Shown here piece by piece: positions 9,601 through 16,568 of a stretch of DNA of 64,000 bases (positions within the stretch are counted from its first letter, which is position 1; each line of letters begins with the position of its first letter). A model generated the notes under the pieces. The model was not told the DNA's origin. It did not search any database and was given only the letters and a program-made list of their open reading frames with translations. The translations under genes and the position numbers were made by a program. The DNA comes from an uncultured Chryseobacterium sp. (lineage in GTDB: Bacteria; Bacteroidota; Bacteroidia; Flavobacteriales; Weeksellaceae). The stretch is taken from NCBI GenBank assembly GCA_913774355.1, contig CAJYGB010000017.1:62001-126000 (forward strand). Reading direction: 5' to 3'.

Positions 9601-10699
9601 TGATGAATCCGATTTCATTAATTTCTTTCGGCAGGAAACAGCTCAGCGGCGGGATAAAGTTCATGCCGCCGGTAGCATAAACCGTACTGCCTGATGTTCC
9701 GGCAAGAAGCTGATACACATATACATTATTGGTAGCAGCAATACTCATATTATAATGTCCGTTCCCCTGATTGATGTAATTGGTTCCCTGTACAATATAA
9801 TACTGTCCTGCGTTTAACGTGATATTCCCCAGCAGATTGCCGTTTACGGTAAGCTTGGTGTTGTTTTCTGTCGCAATAACCAGCGCTGCTTCCATTCCTG
9901 AATTCGCCGGCCCGTTTCCTTTGACCATAACAAAATTTTTGCCCAGTCTTTCCACAGGGACGGCCTGGTCCATCAGGATATCGACATTGCTGTTGTTCTG
10001 TGTCGTATAGATGCTGTTGAAATTTCCATTGGTGACGGAAATCGGTTTGTTGGAAGTGATTTTCGCTCCGACTAATCCATTTAAATTATTATTGGAAAGA
10101 TCGCTTTGTGCTTCGATGATATAGGATTTCCCTTTATTAATCGTAAACGTTCTCGAGGGTGCGGAGATGCCGTCGGAAAAAACTACTCCGGGATTATATC
10201 CTGATAAGGTTACGGTGGTATTGTCTTCCGTTGCTACAACTCCGATGGTGGAATTTACGTAAGGTTTTGCCGTCGTATTCGGAGCGACTCCTACAAAAAA
10301 GTTTTTACCGATGCCTGCCAGTCCTTTGGAAGTTATGATTTCGGCCTGGTTGGGGACTGCAAACCGGAAATTGGCAAAGAATTTTTTGTTGCCTTGTGCA
10401 TGGAGACCCATGTTCCGCTGGACAAAAAGGTTTGACAGGGTAGAGGCAATCATAAAATTATTCGGAACCGTTACCTGAACGGGATTTCCTTTGCTGATCT
10501 GTACTGTGGAAAAGACAACATTGTTGTTGGAGATCTGTACCGGGAAAGGAACCGTTTCATTCGTAGAAAGATACAGGTAACATTCCGGGGTTCCCTGCAG
10601 GGAGCTTGCGGACATCGGGGCAAACCAATGTTCCGTATCCAGTTGCGCATTAAAGATTAAATAAAAAAAAGTGCAAAAGATTAGTAGAAATTTTTTCAT
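6605..10699 (-). CDS. Giant secreted protein, IgGFc-binding-like with T9SS type B C-terminal domain
   Basis: 1364 residues. Signal peptide MKKFLLIFCTFFYLIFNAQ, then DTEHWFAPM and the IgGFc-binding-like region (EIITSKGLAGIG, VPVERLG, FIPPLSCFLP, GYGGYFAGFSS). Then an Ig-like stretch (YDSYQWFLNG), a cadherin-like stretch, four 83-residue modules, further modules (LCDDNFDG, VCDNDLN) and a C-terminal type B T9SS sorting domain (NAITPNGDGIND ... GWILIKNRE). The layout is the same as the next gene downstream, and the final 58 coding bases are nearly identical between the two, so they are recent duplicates or kept alike by gene conversion. First gene of the tandem array, with its own promoter and terminator. 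Function is inferred only as a surface or secreted binding protein. Confidence 0.93.
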   Translation of the reverse strand: MKKFLLIFCTFFYLIFNAQLDTEHWFAPMSASSLQGTPECYLYLSTNETVPFPVQISNNNVVFSTVQISKGNPVQVTVPNNFMIASTLSNLFVQRNMGLHAQGNKKFFANFRFAVPNQAEIITSKGLAGIGKNFFVGVAPNTTAKPYVNSTIGVVATEDNTTVTLSGYNPGVVFSDGISAPSRTFTINKGKSYIIEAQSDLSNNNLNGLVGAKITSNKPISVTNGNFNSIYTTQNNSNVDILMDQAVPVERLGKNFVMVKGNGPANSGMEAALVIATENNTKLTVNGNLLGNITLNAGQYYIVQGTNYINQGNGHYNMSIAATNNVYVYQLLAGTSGSTVYATGGMNFIPPLSCFLPKEINEIGFINKIGSNSFDTKLNIITQTGANVTFNGSAIGNISGPYPVNGNPGWVTYSLQGVTGNVTVNSTLPVTAGIAAGNGAVGYGGYFAGFSSVPAITKTGDCYSGILLQVDNNYDSYQWFLNGNPIPGATAFSINPELYGAGDYTCLITKNNCETRLTGVYNYTLCPPISTTTYTIGSCNTKVITPAFTNSTQTIVPSLTNIISPPTSGTATVNPTTGQITYTPNPSATNTTDTFIYYIQGNGNPFDFEYFKIIINTHVLQINNSALASCADTNGNGIYNLTSVNLSSDPGTTVTYFTNPALTGTPIANPSAYNGPAGIIYANVTSQYGCSKTGQITLTITPAPTVNNASLTACAGPNGNGTFNLTSSNISSDPGITVTYFTNPNLTGQITNPATYSAPPGIIYANVTSPAGCSKTAQITLTVSPLPNVNNGSLAACAGTNGNGTFNLTSLNLSSDPGTTITYFTNSNLTGQITNPATYSGPSGIIYANITSPAGCSKTAQITLTVNPLPNVNNATLTSCAGANGNGTFNLTSTNISSDPGITVTYFTNLNLMGQIMNPATYSGPAGIIYANVTSSAGCSKTAQITLTVTPSPDINTANYNANLCDDNFDGIINVNFPGITPQIVTNSANFNVRYYLSQADANAGNNNTIPANWTYTTNTTVYVRVDALSGTCPAAFGQINFKTGNRISLISNAANMEVCDNDLNSSENVNLNDYKNLFTANPAVTVTFHATLTDAQNGTNTVSSNQTIIAPKTFYLRFTSATECANTGTVTFTLNTPKKSEKLRDQIICSTEKALLDAGPEFTSYTWSTGATSQTILAGAGNYYVDLGFNGCVYRQYVNVTVSQAPSITNINITGSSATIQVSGGTSPYQYSLNGIDYQASNTFTGLNRGVHTIYVLGKDGCSPTIKEFLVLNLINAITPNGDGINDILNYSDLRIKQNVSIDISDRYGASVYKSTGNTYSWDGKSGGRALPTGTYWYILKWIEPDTKLPVSYSGWILIKNRE
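7838..8830 (-). repeat. Four tandem coding modules (about 83 aa each)
   Basis: 993 bases encode four units with the same signature as the neighbouring array (Cys, NGNGxxNLTS, YFTNxxLxGxI, GIIYANxTS, GCSKTxQITLTV). The first unit keeps the longer GTPIANP version; the other three have the shorter QIxNP version. They are coding modules, not a noncoding satellite. Confidence 0.9.
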
Positions 10700-10718
10700 G
10701 TCTATTAATAAAGGGCTG

Positions 10719-10726
10719 CAAATTTA
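10719..10726 (-). promoter_or_regulatory. -7 box (TAAATTTG) of the third giant gene
   Basis: Minus strand TAAATTTG, 19 bases before the ATG at 10699, the same placement as in the two paralogues. No good -33 TTG. Confidence 0.5.
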
Positions 10727-10840
10727 AGCATTAATAACCGGCTTTATGATGAAATTTTCCTTCGTAATGTGTTAATTGATGAAATTGTTAAATATTTAAT
10801 AATCAGTTAATATTGTGCTGACCTGATTATTTCAGGGAAT

Positions 10841-10872
10841 AAAAAAATCCCGATGATAAAAATCACCGGGAT
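10841..10872 (-). terminator. Intrinsic terminator of tsf
   Basis: Stem ATCCCGATGAT (10847-10857) with ATCACCGGGAT (10862-10872), a 4-base loop and a T7 run on the minus strand, 24 bases after the tsf stop. Confidence 0.8.
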
Positions 10873-10895
10873 CCAATATTTTAAACCTGAAAAGA

Positions 10896-11720
10896 TTATA
10901 AGCTTACTCTTACAAATCCAGTTACTTTAAGGTCTCCGTTTACAGATTTTACATAGTCGGCAACAGACATGCTGCTGTCTTTAATGAAATCCTGGTGTAC
11001 CAAAGTGTTGTCTTTGTAGAATCTCTGCATTTTACCTTTAAGGATATTATCGATAATATTGGCAGGCTTCCCTTCTTCCGTAAGTTTATGTCTTTCGATT
11101 TCCAGTTCTTTGTCGATCGTAGCCTGAGAAACGGAATTCTCATCAAGGGCGATCGGGTTCATAGCAGCTACCTGCATAGAAACCGCTTTTGCTGCTTCAC
11201 TTGCACCTTCTACATTTGCAGAAAGAGCCGTGATAGAAGCGATCTTGTTTCCTGCGTGGATGTAAGCACCTAAGAAAGGACCTTCGATTCTTTCGAATGC
11301 ACCGATCTCGATTTTCTCACCGATAACTCCGGTCTGCTCAATTAATTTTTCAGCAACCGTAAGTCCGTGGAAATCCGTAGCCAGTAATTCTTCTTTTGTA
11401 GCCGCGAAGATTGCCATTTCAGCCAATTCGTAAGCCAATTCGATGAACGCTTCGTTCTTAGCCACGAAATCGGTTTCACAGTTCAAAGAGATTACAACCC
11501 CTAAAGTGTTGTCTTCGTTTACTCTTGCGATTACTGCTCCTTCAGTAGACTCTCTGTCCGCTCTGTTAGCCGCAACTTTCTGTCCTTTTTTTCTAAGGAT
11601 ATCTACTGCTTTTTCGAAATCTCCTTCAGCTTCTACTAAAGCTTTTTTGCAGTCCATCATACCTGCACCTGTTTGGTTTCTCAATTTTGCTACGTCTGCA
11701 GCAGCTGGTGTATAAGACAT
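10896..11720 (-). CDS. tsf: Elongation factor Ts
   Basis: 274 residues; guanine-nucleotide exchange factor that recycles EF-Tu in translation, cytoplasmic. The N-terminal UBA-like region contains the family signature (LRNQTGAGMMDCKKAL, residues about 13-28) followed by the core (GVVISLNCETDFVAKNEAF). Length is typical of Flavobacteria. It has its own -7 box and terminator, so it looks monocistronic; in most bacteria tsf follows rpsB, but here the upstream neighbour is a divergent unrelated gene. Confidence 0.98.
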   Translation of the reverse strand: MSYTPAAADVAKLRNQTGAGMMDCKKALVEAEGDFEKAVDILRKKGQKVAANRADRESTEGAVIARVNEDNTLGVVISLNCETDFVAKNEAFIELAYELAEMAIFAATKEELLATDFHGLTVAEKLIEQTGVIGEKIEIGAFERIEGPFLGAYIHAGNKIASITALSANVEGASEAAKAVSMQVAAMNPIALDENSVSQATIDKELEIERHKLTEEGKPANIIDNILKGKMQRFYKDNTLVHQDFIKDSSMSVADYVKSVNGDLKVTGFVRVSL

Positions 11721-11782
11721 AATATCTATTATTTTTTTATTTAAGGTTTAGTATTAATTTTTAGCTTAATTTTAAAGCGATG

Positions 11783-11790
11783 CAAAGATA
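11783..11790 (-). promoter_or_regulatory. -7 box (TATCTTTG) of tsf
   Basis: Minus strand TATCTTTGCA, 62 bases upstream of the tsf start; exact match to the best form of the Bacteroidetes -7 box. Confidence 0.65.
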
Positions 11791-11865
11791 ATGATTTTAA
11801 TGATAAACTAAAAAATGACTTTTTGCGTTATTTGTATATTTAATAAATTTTTAAATGTTTGCTTA

Positions 11866-12558
11866 ATGAAAAAAATATTCCTCCTCATATTTTTATGTAT
11901 TTTCACCTTGGGTTTTTCTCAAAAAAAGAAAAAAACGAAATCCAAAGCCATCGTAGAAAAGGAAACAGCGATCATCTACACCGAGAATGACGCCGAAACG
12001 ACGGCAGAAGCAAGGGTGGTGGCCGGCTTCCTGAAACAGAATCCCGGACATGCCAAAACCGATTATTTTAAAAAGAAGCTTATCCAGATGATCATGGCCA
12101 ACAATTCTCCGGAGGCCAAACCAACGATCAAGGCAGTGAGCGAAGACAAAATCCGCCAGATGGTGCTTGATAACAACAAACTGAATAACGCCAAAACCAT
12201 AGCCGCGGCCGGTACAGCAGGTTCTGTAAAAATGGAAAGCGCAACGGGCAGCAGCAAAAAATCTTCCGGGCCAAGCGAACAGAACAAAAGGACGGCTGCG
12301 ATGCTTACCCACCTTTTCAACAATGACCCGATGGATAAGGAAGCTTACATCAACATCAAGAACCGCTCTAAATGCCGTCTGATCGTAAAAATAAGCGGAA
12401 AAAAATATTATAACCTCGACGTTCCGGCCAACGGACAGAATTTCCTGCTGGTGGAAAAAGGGGAATATGTCCTTACCACGATGGTTTGCGATGCCAAGTA
12501 TTCTTCCCTGAAAAAGATCAATAAGGATATTGAGATTGAGCTGAATCTGAGCGAGTAA
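11866..12558 (+). CDS. Exported protein, possible DUF6759 family
   Basis: 230 residues from the ATG at 11866; an upstream ATG at 11815 would bury the signal peptide and is rejected. Signal peptide MKKIFLLIFLCIFTLGFSQ, then a very basic stretch (KKKKTKSK), a low-complexity linker rich in Ala, Ser, Gly and Lys (about residues 110-140), and a C-terminal globular part (about 145-230) with IKNRSKCRLIVKISG and NGQNFLLVEKGEY. The C-terminal part resembles the DUF6759 domain as I recall it; role unknown. Divergent from tsf, convergent with the XRE gene. Confidence 0.8.
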   Translation: MKKIFLLIFLCIFTLGFSQKKKKTKSKAIVEKETAIIYTENDAETTAEARVVAGFLKQNPGHAKTDYFKKKLIQMIMANNSPEAKPTIKAVSEDKIRQMVLDNNKLNNAKTIAAAGTAGSVKMESATGSSKKSSGPSEQNKRTAAMLTHLFNNDPMDKEAYINIKNRSKCRLIVKISGKKYYNLDVPANGQNFLLVEKGEYVLTTMVCDAKYSSLKKINKDIEIELNLSE

Positions 12559-12580
12559 ATAATATAAAAAGAAAAGCAAT

Positions 12581-12619
12581 AAAAAAAGTCGGTTTTAGGA
12601 ATTCCTAAACCGACTTTTT
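12581..12619. terminator. Bidirectional terminator between convergent genes
   Basis: Long near-perfect palindrome: AAAAAGTCGGTTTTAGGAAT meets TTCCTAAACCGACTTTTT. T runs on both strands serve the 12558 plus-strand and 12625 minus-strand genes. Confidence 0.85.
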
Positions 12620-12624
12620 GCTTA

Positions 12625-13014
12625 TTAATAAGTGGAGTTACCGGTATTTCCTGCTTTGTCTTTCCAGAATTCCACCTGCTCCTTTAATTCTTTGATGCGT
12701 TCTTCATATTGTTCTACTAACTTTTCAGATAGAAAAGAATTTATTGTAGTGATGGTTCCCACATTTTGAAAAGCGAAACCTCCTAACTGGTCGAGATTAC
12801 TAAAATTATTGGTTTCATCCGATAAAAAATTCTCCGGCTTCATTTCGAAAATTTCGCTCAGCTTTTCGATGTGATGAATCCATGAGCTGCTTTCCCCACT
12901 TTCGATCCGGGCGTAGGCCGACTGCGAAATATGCAGCTTCTCTGCCATGTCATCCTGGGAAAACCCTTTGGATTTTCTCAGCCTTTTTATTTTCTCCGCT
13001 ACGGTATTGGTCAT
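12625..13014 (-). CDS. XRE-family helix-turn-helix regulator
   Basis: 129 residues. Residues about 6-62 are a Cro/C1-type HTH (KIKRLRKSKGFSQDDMAEKL, then ISQSAYARIESG). The C-terminal third (about 92-122, LVEQYEERIKELKEQVEFW) is a predicted coiled coil, probably for dimerisation. DNA-binding, cytoplasmic; target unknown. It is divergent from the island lipoprotein gene at 13186, so it may control it, but this is inferred only from position; such coiled-coil XRE proteins also occur as stand-alone regulators. Confidence 0.9.
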   Translation of the reverse strand: MTNTVAEKIKRLRKSKGFSQDDMAEKLHISQSAYARIESGESSSWIHHIEKLSEIFEMKPENFLSDETNNFSNLDQLGGFAFQNVGTITTINSFLSEKLVEQYEERIKELKEQVEFWKDKAGNTGNSTY

Positions 13015-13033
13015 CGGTATAGATATTTAAAAA

Positions 13034-13041
13034 CAAATATA
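13034..13041 (-). promoter_or_regulatory. -7 box (TATATTTG) of the XRE regulator
   Basis: Minus strand TATATTTG, 19 bases upstream of the ATG at 13014. Confidence 0.45.
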
Positions 13042-13130
13042 AAAAAATATTTCCATTGATTCCGTTTACCCGATAATCGGGTAATTTTATGCAAAAACCG
13101 GTTTTGCCTACCACATTTTTTTCCACATCT

Positions 13131-13162
13131 TTGTTGAGCAATTGAAAAAATATTTATCTTTA
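13131..13162 (+). promoter_or_regulatory. Promoter of the JAB-like lipoprotein gene
   Basis: TTG at 13134-13136, an 18-base spacer, then TATCTTTA at 13155-13162 (one mismatch to TAnnTTTG), 23 bases before the ATG at 13186. Spacing fits the Bacteroidetes consensus. Confidence 0.6.
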
Positions 13163-13185
13163 ACCCATAAAAAACAACAATAACC

Positions 13186-14487
13186 ATGACGAAAAAAATG
13201 ATTTCGTGGCTGGCCTGTATGGCGGTTTTTCTTTTTACCCAGTATTCTTGTGTACACGATGAGATCTATTCTTCCTCCGATCCTGATTCTAAAGAGTACC
13301 GCTCTAAAAGTCTCTGGAAAGAAGATGAAAAGTATATTAAAAAAGTGATGAAAATTTACAACGAACATGAAAAGGATATCAAAAAGTCCTCTGGGATTCC
13401 CGATTGGGATTATGCCATGAGTATGGGCAAATACGATGAAAGTTTCATGGCAGTTCCTATTGTAGAAAATGGGAAAGTTGTAAATACCCTTGTATGCGGT
13501 CGTTTCGATAGTAAGGTGTATTTCCGCTATGAAAATTCAGAAAGCAATAACTCTTTCTTTCAGGGCATTATGTTCGGGAAATATACACGATATAAGACGG
13601 GTCCAGAAAACAATGTAAATTCATATACACAGAAAGGCATAGTTTGTATTACAAACAGTATATCTATGTGGTATCCTAATAATGAATCCAATCCTGATGC
13701 GGGAGGTCACTGGGAAACCAACTACTATACCAATTGTTATAGCTTTTTAGATTATTCCAGTCCGGGATGGGAAGATAACGGCGGTGGCGGTTATGACTAC
13801 GGCGATGGCGGCGATGGAAATAATGACCCGAATAATCCAGACAATCAGAATCCCTGCGAGAAAACAAGAAATATTGTAAACAACCCGCAAGTAAAAGATT
13901 CTTTAAACTCTCTTAGAAACTATGCGCAAAATGCATCAAAGAAAACTGAAAGAGGATTTCAACAATTAAAAAGTGGAACTCTTGTTTCAGGAAATGTTAA
14001 CGGCAACAATCAAATGTATTTTGGAATAGGATCAAGCTCATTAGGAACTGTACATACACATCAACCCGGAACCATAGGTATTTTTGCGCCACAAGATATT
14101 GTTACTTTTTTGCATATTGTTCGGGAACAAGATGCAAATGATCTAGGAAATGCATATAGCGGAACTGTTTCCTCTGTTGGAACTTATTTTATTAGCTTTA
14201 CAGGAACTGCTTCAGATTTACCACCCGCTATGACAGACGCAGAAGAGGCGATATATGTTAATAATTTAGTAATAGATTATATAGATTTTACTAAATTATT
14301 ATTGAAAAAAGAAGGAAAAGGTTTTAAACAAAATTTATCTACTAGTGGTTTAGAAAAACTTTTTAATTACTTACTAAATAATATGGGACTAAATGGTAAA
14401 ATAACTCTTATAAAAGAACAAGATGGTAACACTTCTACAATAGAATTTAATCCTGATGGAACTCCTAAAGTATCAAATCCTTGTTAA
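13186..14487 (+). CDS. Lipoprotein with C-terminal JAB/JAMM-like domain (putative polymorphic toxin)
   Basis: 433 residues. N-terminal lipoprotein signal (lipobox FTQYSC, Cys 22). An N-terminal globular region (about 30-200) of unknown family, then a Gly/Asp/Asn-rich linker (about 202-222). From Cys 224 onward comes a different domain: Glu 255, H290-T-H292 and D304 give an E...HxH...D pattern like JAMM metal-binding sites, although the usual Ser before xxD is Ala 301. It resembles JAB-like toxin domains of flavobacterial polymorphic proteins, from memory. DNA encoding the C-terminal part is much more AT-rich than the first part, as expected when toxin tips are exchanged. Followed 10 bases later by a small lipoprotein gene. 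Toxin activity is inference; it could be a peptidase or a dead domain. Confidence 0.75.
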   Translation: MTKKMISWLACMAVFLFTQYSCVHDEIYSSSDPDSKEYRSKSLWKEDEKYIKKVMKIYNEHEKDIKKSSGIPDWDYAMSMGKYDESFMAVPIVENGKVVNTLVCGRFDSKVYFRYENSESNNSFFQGIMFGKYTRYKTGPENNVNSYTQKGIVCITNSISMWYPNNESNPDAGGHWETNYYTNCYSFLDYSSPGWEDNGGGGYDYGDGGDGNNDPNNPDNQNPCEKTRNIVNNPQVKDSLNSLRNYAQNASKKTERGFQQLKSGTLVSGNVNGNNQMYFGIGSSSLGTVHTHQPGTIGIFAPQDIVTFLHIVREQDANDLGNAYSGTVSSVGTYFISFTGTASDLPPAMTDAEEAIYVNNLVIDYIDFTKLLLKKEGKGFKQNLSTSGLEKLFNYLLNNMGLNGKITLIKEQDGNTSTIEFNPDGTPKVSNPC

Positions 14488-14497
14488 AACAAACATT

Positions 14498-15064
14498 ATG
14501 AAAAATAAAATATTCTTATACTTACCAATTATTTTATTGTCTATAGGCTGTAAAGCACAGCAGTATCCATTAGATGCAGACTTTACAATAATCCCTAATA
14601 ATTCTTACATAAAAGATTTGAACAATGAATACAATAAATTTGTTGGTAATTGGAAAGCTGTATTAGGAACTAAAGAAGTCTATCTCTATATTTCTAAACA
14701 GGAAAATAGATCAATAAATCGATTAAACAAAAATTTTTTCCGAGATGTGTTGTTAGTTAAGTATAAAGTTTTAATTAATAATCAGATAGTAGAAAATACT
14801 ACTAATATTACCGATGATAAAATTAATATTATTAGTTTAGGAACAGAAATAGATAATTCGGTTACTTTTGGCTACACCGGAGGAAAATGTACAGTGGGAT
14901 GGGGAACAATTAATATTGGATATGTTGATCCCACACATTTGAAATGGAATTATCAGCCTCAATCTACAATGGTAACAAACAAAAATTGTCCGGATTATCC
15001 TGTAGATGGTATAAAGATAAATTTACCTTATGAACCTGATGATATAATTTTTACAAAACAGTAG
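14498..15064 (+). CDS. Small exported protein, DUF6705-like (possible immunity protein)
   Basis: 188 residues from ATG at 14498; an upstream ATG at 14456 lies inside the preceding gene and is not used. Signal peptide with Cys (ILLSIGCKAQ), so a lipoprotein or a plain secreted protein. The body has short motifs common in a Bacteroidota family I recall as DUF6705: YIKDLNNEYNKFVGNW, then a beta-rich remainder ending in DIIFTKQ. Located 10 bases after the JAB-like gene; its stop overlaps the GTG of a paralogue. Position and size fit an immunity protein kept in the same compartment as the toxin, but this is inferred from context only. Confidence 0.75.
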   Translation: MKNKIFLYLPIILLSIGCKAQQYPLDADFTIIPNNSYIKDLNNEYNKFVGNWKAVLGTKEVYLYISKQENRSINRLNKNFFRDVLLVKYKVLINNQIVENTTNITDDKINIISLGTEIDNSVTFGYTGGKCTVGWGTINIGYVDPTHLKWNYQPQSTMVTNKNCPDYPVDGIKINLPYEPDDIIFTKQ

Positions 15065-15621
15065 TGAAAAATTTGATAACAATTTTAGGAATTTTCCTTG
15101 TGTTTTATTGTAATGCACAATACCCTTTAAATACAAATTATAGAATTATTCCCGACAATTCTTATATTAAAGATACTAATAATGAGTACAATAAATTTAT
15201 TGGAAATTGAAAAACTACAATCAATGGAAAACAAATCACTCTATTAATTAGTAAGGAAGATAACAGAAGTACAAGTTTATTTAATCGACATTTTTATAGA
15301 GATGTTTTATTAATACGATATAAAGTTTTAGTTAATAATCAAATTGTTGAAGATACTATGAATTCTTCAAATGATATGGTTAACGCAATTAGCATGGGAA
15401 CACAAATTGATGGCTCCGTTATCTTTGATTATAAGGGATTAAAATGTTTGATAGGAAATGGATTTATAACTCTTGAATATATTGATTCTACGCATTTAAA
15501 ATGGAATTATCAGCCACAATCTACAGTTGTTACAAATAAAAATTGTTCAGATTATCCGGCAAATGGGATAAAAATAAATTTGCCATATGAAACCAGTGAT
15601 ATCATTTTCACAAAAAAATAA
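15064..15621 (+). pseudogene. Decayed paralogue of the 14498 gene (in-frame TGA)
   Basis: The GTG at 15064 overlaps the previous stop by one base. A signal peptide (ILGIFLVFYCNAQ) and the same sequence pattern (IIPDNSYIKD, NNEYNKFIGN) lead to TGA at 15208-15210, codon 49. In the neighbouring paralogue this position is Trp (TGG). The frame then continues open for another 136 codons with clear homology (LKWNYQPQST, NCSDYP, DIIFTKK) to a normal stop at 15621. One G-to-A change therefore interrupts an otherwise intact 185-residue gene. A sequencing error or a recent mutation would both explain it. Confidence 0.85.
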
Positions 15622-15624
15622 TAG

Positions 15625-15646
15625 AAGCCTCTTCGGAGGCTTTTTT
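15625..15646 (+). terminator. Intrinsic terminator of the island operon
   Basis: GCCTC (15627-15631), TTCG loop, GAGGC (15636-15640), then T6. Ends the JAB-like/DUF6705-like gene group. Confidence 0.85.
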
Positions 15647-15658
15647 AAATGATGAAAT

Positions 15659-16534
15659 ATGAAACAGATCTTACCTATTTTATTCTTACTATCTGCGTAT
15701 TGCCATTCCCAGATTATAAAAGATACGGTTTTGGGTAAGCTCAAATCTGTAAAAGAATATGTGGAGTTTTTAATAATTCCGTTCCATTCACTTTTATGAG
15801 AGGAGATGATGAATATGGCCACGCCACAATTATAGTACCTGAAATTTTAAGAGAAAGGGTGAGAAGTACCTGGTTTGAAACCGATTTTTGCAGGTACATC
15901 AACAATGAAACTTATTATGATAAAAACCGGAATATTACAAAAGAAACATGGTGTCATAAATCGGGGAGAATGGTAGATGATTACGAGTATACTTATGATT
16001 ATCTGAACAGATTAATCACGGAAAGATCAAGAAATGATTATTCGGAAGATACATCACATTATTTCTATGAAAAAGACAGCCGAACAAGAAAGTTCAGGGA
16101 ATCTATTTTCAAATGGAAAAGCGAACCTGAAAAAAGGTTATTACCAATTTCGGGGCGGTAAAGTCTTTGCTAATAACAAAATTCAATACCTTTACAAAAA
16201 CAGACAGCATTTTTATCCTAACCAATGAGATATGGAGAAAAGCAGGTAATAGCTATGAAAAATGGAAAGACTCCGTCTATCACAAAAGATCAAAAGCTAG
16301 TCAGAGAAATTGTTTATTATGATAATAAAGTTTCCTCTGATATAAATTTTGAGTATAATGGCAATTATTTAACAAAGCTCTACTATCTGGATAAATTCGG
16401 AGGAAAAAATAAAGAACCTGTAGAAGTTATTTTTTAGATATAAATTTGACAAGCATAAAAACTGGACAGAGATCATCAAAAATGTAAACGGAAAAGATTT
16501 ATACAGGTGGGTCAGGCATATCGAATATTACTAA
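15659..16534 (+). pseudogene. Frameshifted gene for an exported protein
   Basis: Starts ATG at 15659 with a signal peptide (MKQILPILFLLSAYCHSQ). Protein-like sequence then moves through several frames: a shift near 15768 (A tract), one near 16135-16155, one near 16197 (A5), one near 16300 and one near 16430 (T6). Reconstructed pieces include MRGDDEYGHATIIVPE, YEYTYDYLNRLITERS, GGKVFANNKIQYLYK, SIFILTNEIWRKAGNSYEKW, FEYNGNYLTKLYYLD and KNWTEIIKNVNGKDLYRW. The YDYLNRL and YNGNYLTKL pieces recall YD/RHS-like or WG-like beta repeats, but I do not recognise the family. At least four frameshifts make a functional product very unlikely unless the sequence is faulty. Confidence 0.8.
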
Positions 16535-16539
16535 AAGAA

Positions 16540-16565
16540 AAAACCACCGGAATCCCGGTGGTTTT
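16540..16565. terminator. Terminator shared by accA and the upstream pseudogene
   Basis: AACCACCGG, AATC loop, CCGGTGGTT; A/T runs on both sides let it work in both directions. It is just past the accA stop. Confidence 0.8.
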
Positions 16566-16568
16566 GTT

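Noticed and set aside
11815..11865. Upstream start of the exported protein
   Set aside because: It adds 17 residues before a clean signal peptide; the ATG at 11866 starts MKKIFLL.
11893..12579. 228-codon minus-strand ORF over the exported protein gene
   Set aside because: It is antisense to a signal-peptide protein, rich in Phe and Cys with no motif, and crosses the terminator palindrome at its start.
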